From: Draconibacterium orientale
GTDB lineage: Bacteria > Bacteroidota > Bacteroidia > Bacteroidales > Prolixibacteraceae
Assembly: GCA_020726265.1 (NCBI GenBank)
Contig: DYSZ01000017.1
Location: 1 to 38,764 of the forward strand
DNA: 38,764 nt
Direction of reading: 5' to 3'
Positions 16,141 to 24,079 of the stretch are shown piece by piece (within the stretch, counting starts at the first letter, position 1; each line of letters opens with the position of its first letter). The position numbers were made by a program, and so were the translations under genes. The notes beneath the pieces are model-generated. The model saw nothing but the letters and a program-made list of their open reading frames with translations, was not told the DNA's origin and ran no database searches.

Positions 16141-19100
16141 TTAATTTTTCTTATTCTCCTTTTTTAGTTTTTGTTTCTTTTCATTTTGCCAGATTTCTTT
16201 GAGCCGGTTGTAGCTTTTCCGGTATAAAAATCCGACACCATATTTTGTTACTTCACCTTCCAGCATATCCTCGTAATCGCGTTTCTGGTAAAGTTTCAGG
16301 TTTTTGGAGTTCAGCGAATCGAGCGCATATTCAAAAATGAAATTCTCGAAAAGGCTGTTGGTTTGGTAAGCTCCTTCGTTATAATCGTTCAGTTTGCCTG
16401 ATACTTTAACAGTGGCGCGATCGTTCATAAATTTATGCTCCATTTCGTAGGTCAGGTTTGTTTTTTCCTCTTGTCCGGTGGCTGTCGATTGATTGTATGA
16501 ATCGATTCCAAACGACAAATGTGTTTTTTTGAAGGTTTTGCTCGATAATGCGTTGAGTTGCGACTCCCAGAAACTGTTTATCTGTGATGCAATGTAATCG
16601 CCCGAGCTTTCAATGCCGGGTAAATTGATTGTTTCGAACAGCAGCAGATTGACCGCCTGCCGCATGATTTCGTCTTCCGAAAAAGTGCTTAATACGCTCA
16701 TAATATACTGATCGGTACATTGTATTTCAAAAACGATTTGAAGGTCAGCCAGTTTCTTTTTTAGCTGCATAGAAACAATAAAATCGACTGCACGGCTTTT
16801 GTTATCAATGGGATTCAGATACGAGCCTTTTACTTTTGTGGTAGCTTCAATATTCAGTTCAGGGTTTTCCACACTTCCATCCCAGTTTAACGAGCTGCCG
16901 GGCGTGATTTTGAAATCTTTTCGGGGCCAGCCGGTAATTTTCAGTTTGCAGTCGCCGGTTTTAATTTCGTAACTGCCATTCAAACTCATAGTGTTGTTAG
17001 GTAACATGTTGTAATTAAGTAATCCTTCGCCGCCAATGGTAATATCCACATCGTAGATGTCGGCAATTTTTACATTGAAAACGCTTTTTGGGTCAATCCT
17101 GACGGTTGTTTCAATCAAAGGCATTTTAGTTGTCTTGTTTTTTACATCAGTTTCAGGATAGATAATTGTCAGGTTGTCGGTTATGCTGGCAAAAACCACA
17201 TCTGTTTGTGTTCCTTCAACCGATAAATCCTGAATCATCTGGTAGGTGAGGTTGGTTCCGCTTTCGAGATCAATATTGCCTTTTATGGTGGGACTGAAAA
17301 CCTGGCCTGTAATACTTAACCCCGAGTTTATAATCATCGATCCGAAGAACGAAGAGTTGTCGGTTGGGGTTGTGTTCATTACCAGTATTTTATCAGTTTT
17401 CACCCTCAAATCGGCAAGTATATTTTCCGGGTTGTAAAAAGTTATGTTGCCGTTTACTGTGAGCGGTCGTTTTAAACTGTCGATTACGGTGAAGTTGTTG
17501 AAAATAAACGAATTGTTCTTGATTTCGATTTTTTTGTCGGGGATGGTGAGCCAGGTTTCGAGGGGGATTACTTTCAACCCGAAATTGCTGAAACTGATTT
17601 CGCCATTCAGCGAAAGTGCCCCATCGTTACTACCCAGCTTAATTTCACCGTCGGTTTTTCCGTGTAAATTACTGGCATAATCGGCGATAAAAGGTTCGAA
17701 AAGCTGAAAATGCAGATTCTGAAAATTGCTGTTCAGCAAATAGGTTTTTTTGGCCGAATTGCTTGAAAAACCTGCATGAAGCCGGAGCGAGTCGTCGGCT
17801 GTTACGTGCAGTTCACTATTTATAATGCCCGTTGAATCAGCAACCAGATTTCCGCTGGCATCAACCAGTTCAAATTGAATTGTACCCCATTTCATACGGC
17901 GCATTTGCATTTTAAGCGCCACATTATGCTGGTTTGTTTTGCTGTATTTTACGTTGGCATCAATTATTCCGTCGGGCACAAAACCAATGATTCCGGGAAT
18001 TGCAAGGTTAGCAAGTTCTATATTCTTAACATTCAGTTCAATACCTTTGTTGTTGTTACCCTTTAATCCGATATAATTTTCGTTAAATTCTAAGTCGAGT
18101 GTCGCGGTTAGAGTTTTGTTCAATTCATTCCATGTCAGAAATTCAGGAGGGTTCAGTTCCCATTTGTTCCGGTTAATTATCCAGAATGGGGCAGGCGATT
18201 TAAAAATTACAAGGTTTTCTTTTCGTTGCACTTCAAAACCAATCTGATGCAAAATGCTGTCGTTTTTATCCGAAACAAATAGATTTCCGCTGATTTCGGC
18301 GTGTAAAATCCCGGCGTTTATTTCTGTTTTGCCAAATTTTATTCCGGCCCCGGATATGCTATCGATTTTCCCTTCCAGGCTGAGCCGGTCGGGTTCAATT
18401 TGCAGTTTTAAACCGGGCTGCATTAAATTTAACTGGTTGTATCTTATCCAGTCAGTCGTAACGGTTCCGGTTGTTATGCTGTTGTTGTCGTTTTTATTGA
18501 TATTCAGCTTTATATTGCTGAAATTGAGAACAGAATCGTTGTAAAACAAATTAAAAAACGGGTCGTGTGAGAGGTTCGCTTCGAGTCTGAAGTTTTCGAG
18601 ATTTTGTATTTCAGTGAGATTGAGAAAATTAGTTGAGTCGAGATTAATGATGTTTTCGGGTTTTGTTGAACCGAACGCTTGGGCAAAATCCTTTAAAGAG
18701 GCTCGGCTGTTTAACTCGGCCCTGAAAAATCCTGCATCAAAAACCGATACAATTTGTTCGTCATCGGAATCGAGATCAAAATATGTTTTTTTGATGGTTG
18801 CAGTTTCGTGTTTATTTGAAATGGTTAAATCGGTTATTGTTGTATTTATATTGATTTTGTGTGGGTTATACGAAAATGCTGAATTGATTTCGCCCCCGGC
18901 TGCCAATGGTTCAGCTATCAGGTTCAGGCGGAACAAATCAATATTGAAAGTTCCATTTATATTTCCCGTGTAATCGGATTTACCTTCCAGTTTTAGCCGG
19001 CCTTTCAAATCGATTTCAGCGGCACTGTCGTCTGCAAAAAGTATCGCATCAGCGGTGTTGTCAAACATTTCAACTTTAGCCGTAATTAGCTGTGTTGTAT

Positions 19101-20880
19101 GGTTTTTGTAGGTAACTGAATCAATTTGCAGCATACAGGTTCCTTCAGGCAGACTGTTTTTTTTCAACGCGCCTTTAACCTGTAATTTGCCAGTGAGCTG
19201 TTCGGGCAACGATTCGCCAAACATGCCGGCCAGTTGAATATTTTTAAAATCTGTTTCTAATTCGCCTGTCAGGTTTTTAACATCAAATTTTCCGGCAGCC
19301 TCAATCATTCCTGATTGGCTGTTGATTTTTACCCCGAAAACAGGAGATATTACCTTGTTTTTTACAAAGCCAGAAACAGTTAAAGGACTAAAATTCGGGA
19401 GTGTTGTTTTCGGGCTGAAATGGTGCAGGATGGGTAACAATTGGCTGCGCGAAATAGTGCCCGAAACAAAAGTCAGGTTACAACCGGCATCTGTCATTTT
19501 CAGTGGTTCGGTAAGTGTGCCGCGAACGGTAAAATTCAATCCTGCCGATGATTGCAGCGACAAATCGCGAATCAGTAATTCAGCCGTGTTCCCTTCAATA
19601 CGTGTATTAAAAGTAAGGGCTGTTTTTTTTGCCAGCCAGGCCTGTTTTTCTTTGAGCAACGCGATCAGCCTGATGTTCAGTTTCATGCTCTGCATCGAAT
19701 CGGCCTCAAAAAACAGCGCACTTTCATTAATTTTTAATGTATTGGCCAGTTCAAACGATAAGTTTTTCAGTTTCAATTTGTAACCTGAAGGTGACAGCTC
19801 TGTGCTGTAGAAAGTGGCGTTTAGTGCCTCAACAGGCAACCATTTTTCGAGCGCAGCCATTTGTAATGAATCAGCCGGATGATAAAAAAAACTGCCATCA
19901 TCAATTACCAGCTTTTCTGAAAAAATTGTCCATGGCAACACTGGAAGTGTAAAAACAGCAGCCGTATTTTTCGGGGTATTTTCATTTGCTGCCGGCTTTC
20001 CGTGTGCAAATGTTACAACGGGTTTGGTTAGTTTTATGTTGCCAATCTTGATCTCGTGGGCTGCTAGGTCGAGTTTTTCAAGCGTGAATTCTCCTTTTTT
20101 AAGGGTTATTGCAAGTTGCTGCTGCAAATCGGGTTGCTCAAAAACGAAATTCAGATTGTTGATTTTCAATTCATTTGCCGAGAAATTCCATGCAAGCATT
20201 TCTCCGTCGTTTTCTGTTTCAGGTTTTTCGGTTTGCCAGATTGCCACCTTCCCGACAGGTGTATCCAATTTTACTTCGGCAATATCAATTTGTTTATTCA
20301 GCAACGAAAAACTACTGAATTCAATTTTTGCTTTTTCAAGTTTTAGTTCCACCAGAATTCCACCGGGTTTGTCGTCGTATTTAAAACTGATGTTGTTTGC
20401 AACAACCTCTTTTACATTGATTTCCCAAGAAGAAACTGTTTGTGCAGTATCCTTTTCAGGCGTATCAGGTGTGTTTTTTCCTGCTGTAAAAACACTGATA
20501 ATATTCAATTGCCCGGTTGAATCGTTTGTTGCGAGATGTGCCACCACATTGCTGAGGTTTAACTTGTTTACAATTACGCGTTTCGAAAACAGCGGAAATG
20601 GTTTCACATCAACACTGGCAAATCCAGCGTAAATTACTGTGTCGTTGCCGGTTTCAATGATTTCGATTTCACTGATTCCGATTTTTCCGTTGAGCAAAAG
20701 CGAAATTTTTCCGATATGCAACGGGATTTCTTTTTTGGAGAGAAAATGATTGGTTTGTGATGTTAGAAAAGTGTGTACAAAAGGCAAATTTACTGCGCCC
20801 ACCAACAAAACAAAGATTAGCGCCACCGAAATAATCAGGGTTTGAAAAACACGGAAGACTTTTATCAGTTTTGGTGACAC
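16141..20880 (-). CDS. tamB: TamB: translocation/assembly module protein (AsmA-like bridge, DUF490)
   Basis: The 1,579-residue protein has one N-terminal membrane anchor (about 10-30, FQTLIISVALIFVLLVGAVNL), a long periplasmic body of repeating beta segments, and a C-terminal TamB/DUF490 domain (about 1,080-1,560). Body repeats such as ELLIRDLSLQSSAGLNFTV, GKIDSISGAGIKFG and ADLRVKTDKILVMNTTP alternate hydrophobic and polar residues, typical of the beta-taco groove of AsmA-like bridge proteins. The DUF490 signature is seen in TGDCKLKITGWPRKDFKITP, SLNWDGSVENPELNI and SEDEIMRQAVNLLLFE. It spans inner to outer membrane and works with TamL; members of this fold also carry phospholipid. It is the first gene of the tamB-tamL unit. 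Confidence 0.93.
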   Translation of the reverse strand: MSPKLIKVFRVFQTLIISVALIFVLLVGAVNLPFVHTFLTSQTNHFLSKKEIPLHIGKISLLLNGKIGISEIEIIETGNDTVIYAGFASVDVKPFPLFSKRVIVNKLNLSNVVAHLATNDSTGQLNIISVFTAGKNTPDTPEKDTAQTVSSWEINVKEVVANNISFKYDDKPGGILVELKLEKAKIEFSSFSLLNKQIDIAEVKLDTPVGKVAIWQTEKPETENDGEMLAWNFSANELKINNLNFVFEQPDLQQQLAITLKKGEFTLEKLDLAAHEIKIGNIKLTKPVVTFAHGKPAANENTPKNTAAVFTLPVLPWTIFSEKLVIDDGSFFYHPADSLQMAALEKWLPVEALNATFYSTELSPSGYKLKLKNLSFELANTLKINESALFFEADSMQSMKLNIRLIALLKEKQAWLAKKTALTFNTRIEGNTAELLIRDLSLQSSAGLNFTVRGTLTEPLKMTDAGCNLTFVSGTISRSQLLPILHHFSPKTTLPNFSPLTVSGFVKNKVISPVFGVKINSQSGMIEAAGKFDVKNLTGELETDFKNIQLAGMFGESLPEQLTGKLQVKGALKKNSLPEGTCMLQIDSVTYKNHTTQLITAKVEMFDNTADAILFADDSAAEIDLKGRLKLEGKSDYTGNINGTFNIDLFRLNLIAEPLAAGGEINSAFSYNPHKININTTITDLTISNKHETATIKKTYFDLDSDDEQIVSVFDAGFFRAELNSRASLKDFAQAFGSTKPENIINLDSTNFLNLTEIQNLENFRLEANLSHDPFFNLFYNDSVLNFSNIKLNINKNDNNSITTGTVTTDWIRYNQLNLMQPGLKLQIEPDRLSLEGKIDSISGAGIKFGKTEINAGILHAEISGNLFVSDKNDSILHQIGFEVQRKENLVIFKSPAPFWIINRNKWELNPPEFLTWNELNKTLTATLDLEFNENYIGLKGNNNKGIELNVKNIELANLAIPGIIGFVPDGIIDANVKYSKTNQHNVALKMQMRRMKWGTIQFELVDASGNLVADSTGIINSELHVTADDSLRLHAGFSSNSAKKTYLLNSNFQNLHFQLFEPFIADYASNLHGKTDGEIKLGSNDGALSLNGEISFSNFGLKVIPLETWLTIPDKKIEIKNNSFIFNNFTVIDSLKRPLTVNGNITFYNPENILADLRVKTDKILVMNTTPTDNSSFFGSMIINSGLSITGQVFSPTIKGNIDLESGTNLTYQMIQDLSVEGTQTDVVFASITDNLTIIYPETDVKNKTTKMPLIETTVRIDPKSVFNVKIADIYDVDITIGGEGLLNYNMLPNNTMSLNGSYEIKTGDCKLKITGWPRKDFKITPGSSLNWDGSVENPELNIEATTKVKGSYLNPIDNKSRAVDFIVSMQLKKKLADLQIVFEIQCTDQYIMSVLSTFSEDEIMRQAVNLLLFETINLPGIESSGDYIASQINSFWESQLNALSSKTFKKTHLSFGIDSYNQSTATGQEEKTNLTYEMEHKFMNDRATVKVSGKLNDYNEGAYQTNSLFENFIFEYALDSLNSKNLKLYQKRDYEDMLEGEVTKYGVGFLYRKSYNRLKEIWQNEKKQKLKKENKKN

Positions 20881-20906
20881 ATTTTACAGTTTAAATATCG
20901 CACGGC

Positions 20907-20914
20907 TAAAAATA
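20907..20914 (-). promoter_or_regulatory. Near-consensus -7 promoter element (TATTTTTA) for tamB
   Basis: Reading the minus strand, seven of eight positions match TAnnTTTG, 26 nt upstream of the tamB ATG. This is the best candidate in the 165-bp divergent gap. Confidence 0.35.
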
Positions 20915-21007
20915 CAATATAATTTCACAACAAAACCGTTGAAATTACTTGAGCTATTATTCAAAAATAAAAGTTTATCATTTCCGGCGACTTTTCTATT
21001 CTTTATT

Positions 21008-21015
21008 TAATTTTG
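21008..21015 (+). promoter_or_regulatory. Bacteroidota -7 promoter element (TAATTTTG)
   Basis: Exact TAnnTTTG match with a TTTC at 20981-20984 roughly at -33. The predicted start near 21021 lies before the ATG at 21046 and therefore excludes an upstream TTG at 21013 as start codon. Confidence 0.55.
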
Positions 21016-21045
21016 ATTTCAACCACAAAAAAAAACGAAACTGCT

Positions 21046-21852
21046 ATGAAAAGTAAATTTATTGTTCAAAATCTGCTGGTTGCCTTTTTAAGTCTTGTGT
21101 TTCTGAATGTATTTGCACAGGAAAAAACCATTACCGATACGGTTTCAATTTCCGTAAACCAGTTGCTGAATCCCGAACCCGTTAAAAAGCTGAAAAGGAA
21201 TACGATTTCGGTAAATATTACAAATCCGTCACTCGTTTCGACAAAGTTCTTAACCGTTGGGTACGAAAGAATACTTACAAGTAATCAGTCGTTTATGGTG
21301 CAAATGGGAAGTTTCTCAATACCACGTTTTACAGAGAGTATTTCCGATTCGCTTGAGTTAAATACAGATTATAAAGACAAGGGATTTCATGCGTCGGTTG
21401 ATTACCGGTTTTACCTGAAAAAAGAAAATAAATATGGTGCTCCGCGTGGGATTTATATTGGGCCGTATTATGCTTATAATTACCTCAATCGCGAAGTGGA
21501 TTGGTTTTTGGATGGTACTAATTTTAATGGTACTGTTAATACAAATTTCAAGCTCAACATACACGCCATTGGCTTCCAAATCGGGTACCAGTTTGTGTTT
21601 TGGGATCGTGTGTCGCTTGATTTGACTGCAGCAGGGCCGGGTTTGGGTGTTTATAATCTGAAAACCGAAATCAATACAACCTTAAGTCCCGATGAAGAAT
21701 CGGAGTTTTTTGATAAACTCTATGAATATCTCGAAGAGCATTTGCCAGGTTACGATAAAGTAATCGATGCCGGAGAATTTAAACGAACAGGTAATTTTAA
21801 TACTGTTGATGTTGCGTATCGTTATGGTTTCAGATTAGGGTACAGATTTTAA
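21046..21852 (+). CDS. Outer-membrane beta-barrel-like protein of unknown function
   Basis: The start at the ATG at 21046 gives a 268-residue protein with a signal peptide (about 1-24, SLVFLNVFAQ). The mature part has barrel-type strands: TISVNITNPSLVSTKFLTVGYERILTS, GFHASVDYRFYLKK, RGIYIGPYYAYNYLNRE, KLNIHAIGFQIGYQFVFWDRVSLDLTAAGPGLGVY and the terminal VDVAYRYGFRLGYRF, which ends in Phe as barrel proteins do. An acidic helical insert (about 215-240, SPDEESEFFDKLYEYLEEHLPGY) interrupts the last strands. The pattern resembles the DUF3575 group of small barrels seen in Bacteroidota, but I am not certain of the family. Function unknown. It is divergent from tamB. Confidence 0.78.
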   Translation: MKSKFIVQNLLVAFLSLVFLNVFAQEKTITDTVSISVNQLLNPEPVKKLKRNTISVNITNPSLVSTKFLTVGYERILTSNQSFMVQMGSFSIPRFTESISDSLELNTDYKDKGFHASVDYRFYLKKENKYGAPRGIYIGPYYAYNYLNREVDWFLDGTNFNGTVNTNFKLNIHAIGFQIGYQFVFWDRVSLDLTAAGPGLGVYNLKTEINTTLSPDEESEFFDKLYEYLEEHLPGYDKVIDAGEFKRTGNFNTVDVAYRYGFRLGYRF

Positions 21853-21882
21853 CAAATTTTCTTAAATAATTTATTCACCCTC

Positions 21883-21912
21883 TGCAAAAACGATTAAATG
21901 ATTGTTTTTGCA
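21883..21912. promoter_or_regulatory. 30-bp dyad, candidate operator of the Fur-family regulator
   Basis: TGCAAAAAC (21883-21891) and its exact complement GTTTTTGCA (21904-21912) flank a 12-bp AT-rich centre. The dyad ends seven bases before the -7 box at 21919, so it covers the -33 region of the promoter for the regulator/ZIP operon. Fur-family proteins bind AT-rich dyads over promoters, so autoregulation by metal is likely; this is inference. Confidence 0.55.
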
Positions 21913-21918
21913 AAACAT

Positions 21919-21926
21919 TATCTTTG
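21919..21926 (+). promoter_or_regulatory. Bacteroidota -7 promoter element (TATCTTTG) of the metal operon
   Basis: Exact TAnnTTTG match 34 nt before the Fur-family ATG, directly downstream of the 30-bp dyad. Predicted start near 21932. Confidence 0.6.
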
Positions 21927-21959
21927 CAGCATTGTTGCATTTGGTAATTTGTTGCAAAA

Positions 21960-22367
21960 ATGAATACACAAGAAATATTGCAAAAACACAATCTGGTTCG
22001 AACAAGTTGCAGGCAAAGCATCATTGGAGTAATGCTGAGTGCCGGAACAGCCGTTTCGGAAGAGGAAATTAAAGGAAAAGTGGACGGAACCTACGACCGT
22101 ACCACGTTTTACAGAACTTTTAAAACGCTCATCGGAAACGGGATCATTCATAAAATTGTGGTTGACAACCATTTGGTGAAATACGCACTTTCGGATAGTG
22201 GGATGCACAAAAGCCACCACGTTCATTTTTATTGTAATCGGTGTGGCATGGTAAAATGTCTGGTTGGAGCTGATTTTAAAACTCCTGATTTGCCTGAAGG
22301 GTATATTGAGATGGAGACTGAACTGATTGTGAAAGGTTTTTGCAGCCATTGCAATCTGGTTATATAG
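21960..22367 (+). CDS. Fur-family metal-dependent repressor, probably Zur-like
   Basis: The 135-residue protein has the Fur layout: an N-terminal winged helix (about 8-80) with RTSCRQSIIGVMLSAG and the recognition segment YDRTTFYRTFKTLIGNGIIH, and a C-terminal dimerisation and metal domain with HHVHFYCNRCG (H86-C95) and a second CxxC, C128 and C131, which together form the structural zinc site. The zinc assignment rests on the next gene, a ZIP transporter, 37 bp downstream in the same operon; iron or manganese remains possible. It probably represses its own operon through the dyad at 21883-21912. The length is normal for the family. Confidence 0.88.
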   Translation: MNTQEILQKHNLVRTSCRQSIIGVMLSAGTAVSEEEIKGKVDGTYDRTTFYRTFKTLIGNGIIHKIVVDNHLVKYALSDSGMHKSHHVHFYCNRCGMVKCLVGADFKTPDLPEGYIEMETELIVKGFCSHCNLVI

Positions 22368-22404
22368 TGCGCCCTTATCAAAATTAAAATAAAAGAAACG
22401 GGAA

Positions 22405-23217
22405 ATGGATAATGTATGGATTGGAGCGGTTGGCAGCACGTTGCTGGTTAGTTTGCTCTCGTTTTCGGGGATTTTATTATTGGCGATGAAAGCCAAAATG
22501 TTAAAGAAAGTGGTTTTTATTCTTGTGAGCTTTGCTGTTGGAGCGCTCTTTGGCAATACGTTTTTTATGCTCATTCCCGAATCGTTTGAACAGATTGATA
22601 ATCCACAACTGATTGGATTACTGATCGTTTTGGGGTTGATTATTATGTTCGTACTTGAAAAATTTATTCACTGGCATCACTGTCACAACGTTTCGCACAA
22701 CCACGAAGTATCCCCTCTTGGTTACATCAGTCTGATTACCGACAGTCTGCATAATTTTACCGATGGCGTTTTGATAGCTGCTGCTTGGATGGCTTCGCCA
22801 GGTGTTGGTATTGCAACCACGCTGGCAGTAATTGTTCACGAAATACCACAGGAAATCAGTGATTTCGGGGTGTTATTGCATGCCGGTTTTTCACGTAAAA
22901 AGGCGCTGTTTCTGAATTTTATAGCGGCCTGCGCAGCTATTCTGGGTGCTGTTTTTACATTAATGCTGGGCTCGCTCACCGAAAATATTGTGCCTTACAT
23001 TCTTCCATTCGCGGCGGGTGGCTTTATCTATCTTGCCGGCAGCGACCTGATTCCCGAATTGCACCGCGAATCTTCGGTCAGGAAAAGCCTGATTCAGTTG
23101 GCTGCAATTGTTACAGGCATCGTGCTGATGTTTTTCATCAGTTTAAACCACAGTCACCAACATGCCGAAGGCGACGACCATACGACGGAACAGCATGACC
23201 ATGATCACGACCATTAA
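22405..23217 (+). CDS. ZIP family divalent metal transporter (zinc uptake, GufA-like)
   Basis: The 270-residue membrane protein has eight predicted helices and the two metal-path motifs of ZIP proteins: HNFTDG (H116-G121) in helix 4 and HEIPQEISDF (H145-F154) in helix 5. A His-rich loop (about 89-100, HWHHCHNVSHNH) precedes helix 4, and the C-terminal tail (about 249-270) is dominated by His and Asp, probably a metal-collecting tail. ZIP proteins bring Zn2+ or other divalent ions into the cytoplasm. It is the second gene of the fur-like/zip/GNAT operon; its TAA overlaps the next gene's ATG by one base, which implies translational coupling. Confidence 0.92.
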   Translation: MDNVWIGAVGSTLLVSLLSFSGILLLAMKAKMLKKVVFILVSFAVGALFGNTFFMLIPESFEQIDNPQLIGLLIVLGLIIMFVLEKFIHWHHCHNVSHNHEVSPLGYISLITDSLHNFTDGVLIAAAWMASPGVGIATTLAVIVHEIPQEISDFGVLLHAGFSRKKALFLNFIAACAAILGAVFTLMLGSLTENIVPYILPFAAGGFIYLAGSDLIPELHRESSVRKSLIQLAAIVTGIVLMFFISLNHSHQHAEGDDHTTEQHDHDHDH

Positions 23218-23756
23218 TGCAAATCGAATTAAAAAAAATAACTGAACCTCAGCAACTTGACAACATCAGGGAACTGTACATTTCAGCTTTTCCGGCAAAA
23301 GAAAGAAGAGAATTTGATGACCTGAAACTGTTGCTGGCTGATGATGGTTGCCTGATTCTTCAGATTTTTACCGAAAGCGTAACATTGTCCGGGTTTTGTG
23401 TAGTGTGGGACTTCCCATGCTTTGTTTTTATTGAACATTTTGCCATTGAACCAGTTTTGCGCGGATTGGGAATAGGAGAGACGACACTTTCTGTAATCAG
23501 GTCCCAATTTCAAAAAAACGTAATCCTCGAAACCGAACTTCCAATCGATGATATCAGCAGTCGGAGAATCAGGTTTTATGAACGAAACGGATTTCACAAA
23601 CTCAACCGCACTTATTTTCAGCCTTCGTATGGTAGCAATAAACCCGAAGTTGAACTAAAACTGATGAGTACAAATGTAGATTTTCCGGCTGATGCGCTTG
23701 ATTCTATTATTCATTCGATAAGAAAAAAGGTTTATCGGATGAAGCAGGCACAGTGA
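23217..23756 (+). CDS. GNAT family N-acetyltransferase
   Basis: The 179-residue protein shows the GNAT core: an N-terminal strand-helix LKKITEPQQLDNIRELYISAFPAKERR, the central strands SGFCVVWDFPCFVFIEHFAIEP, the acetyl-CoA P-loop region LRGLGIGETTLSVIRSQ (R/Q-x-x-G-x-G/A type), and the later RRIRFYERNGFHKLNR. The substrate is unknown. It is the third gene of the metal operon, coupled to the ZIP gene by a TAATG overlap. An acetyltransferase in that position is not a typical metal-homeostasis member, so it may only share the promoter. Confidence 0.85.
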   Translation: MQIELKKITEPQQLDNIRELYISAFPAKERREFDDLKLLLADDGCLILQIFTESVTLSGFCVVWDFPCFVFIEHFAIEPVLRGLGIGETTLSVIRSQFQKNVILETELPIDDISSRRIRFYERNGFHKLNRTYFQPSYGSNKPEVELKLMSTNVDFPADALDSIIHSIRKKVYRMKQAQ

Positions 23757-23774
23757 GCCAATCGGTATTATTCG

Positions 23775-23782
23775 TACTTTTG
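23775..23782 (+). promoter_or_regulatory. Promoter-like -7 element (TACTTTTG) before a truncated GNAT
   Basis: Exact TAnnTTTG match 45 nt upstream of the ATG of the truncated GNAT fragment. It may be fortuitous. Confidence 0.3.
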
Positions 23783-23819
23783 AGACACTTTAAAATGATT
23801 CAGACGAATACCGGAAATT

Positions 23820-24029
23820 ATGACACACGCCGTAACCCTGATTTGTGATTATGGTTTTAAGAATCTCGATATCATTCGTATTCACGCCGGGATTTTTGAG
23901 TTTAACCTGGCATCGATGCGGATAACCGAAAAATGCGGTTTTAAACAGGAGGCGGTTCTCGAAAAAGCCATTATTAAAAATGGCAAAATTTACAACGAGC
24001 ACCGCTATGTTAAGTTGCTGAACAATTGA
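23820..24029 (+). pseudogene. 5'-truncated RimJ/RimL-type GNAT acetyltransferase remnant
   Basis: The 69 codons match only the C-terminal half of RimJ/RimL-type acetyltransferases: MTHAVTLICDYGFKNLDIIRI (family: IMTEAV...), FEFNLASMRITEKCGFKQEA and the ending IIKNGKIYNEHRYVKL. An intact member has about 170-185 residues; the preceding frame contains stops at 23781-23783 and 23796-23798, and no N-terminal half is detectable upstream. It follows an unrelated, intact GNAT gene. Expression as a mini-protein is possible because of the upstream promoter-like box, but the acetyl-CoA fold would be incomplete. Confidence 0.7.
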
Positions 24030-24079
24030 GTGTTTGATTCCGTTTATATTGTTGTTAAACTGAAATTCAATTTAAAAAG

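Noticed and set aside
20024-20632. 202-codon open frame on the plus strand inside tamB
   Set aside because: It lies fully antisense to a well-supported gene, has no recognisable domain, and similar antisense frames occur throughout tamB and tamL, as expected from their codon use.
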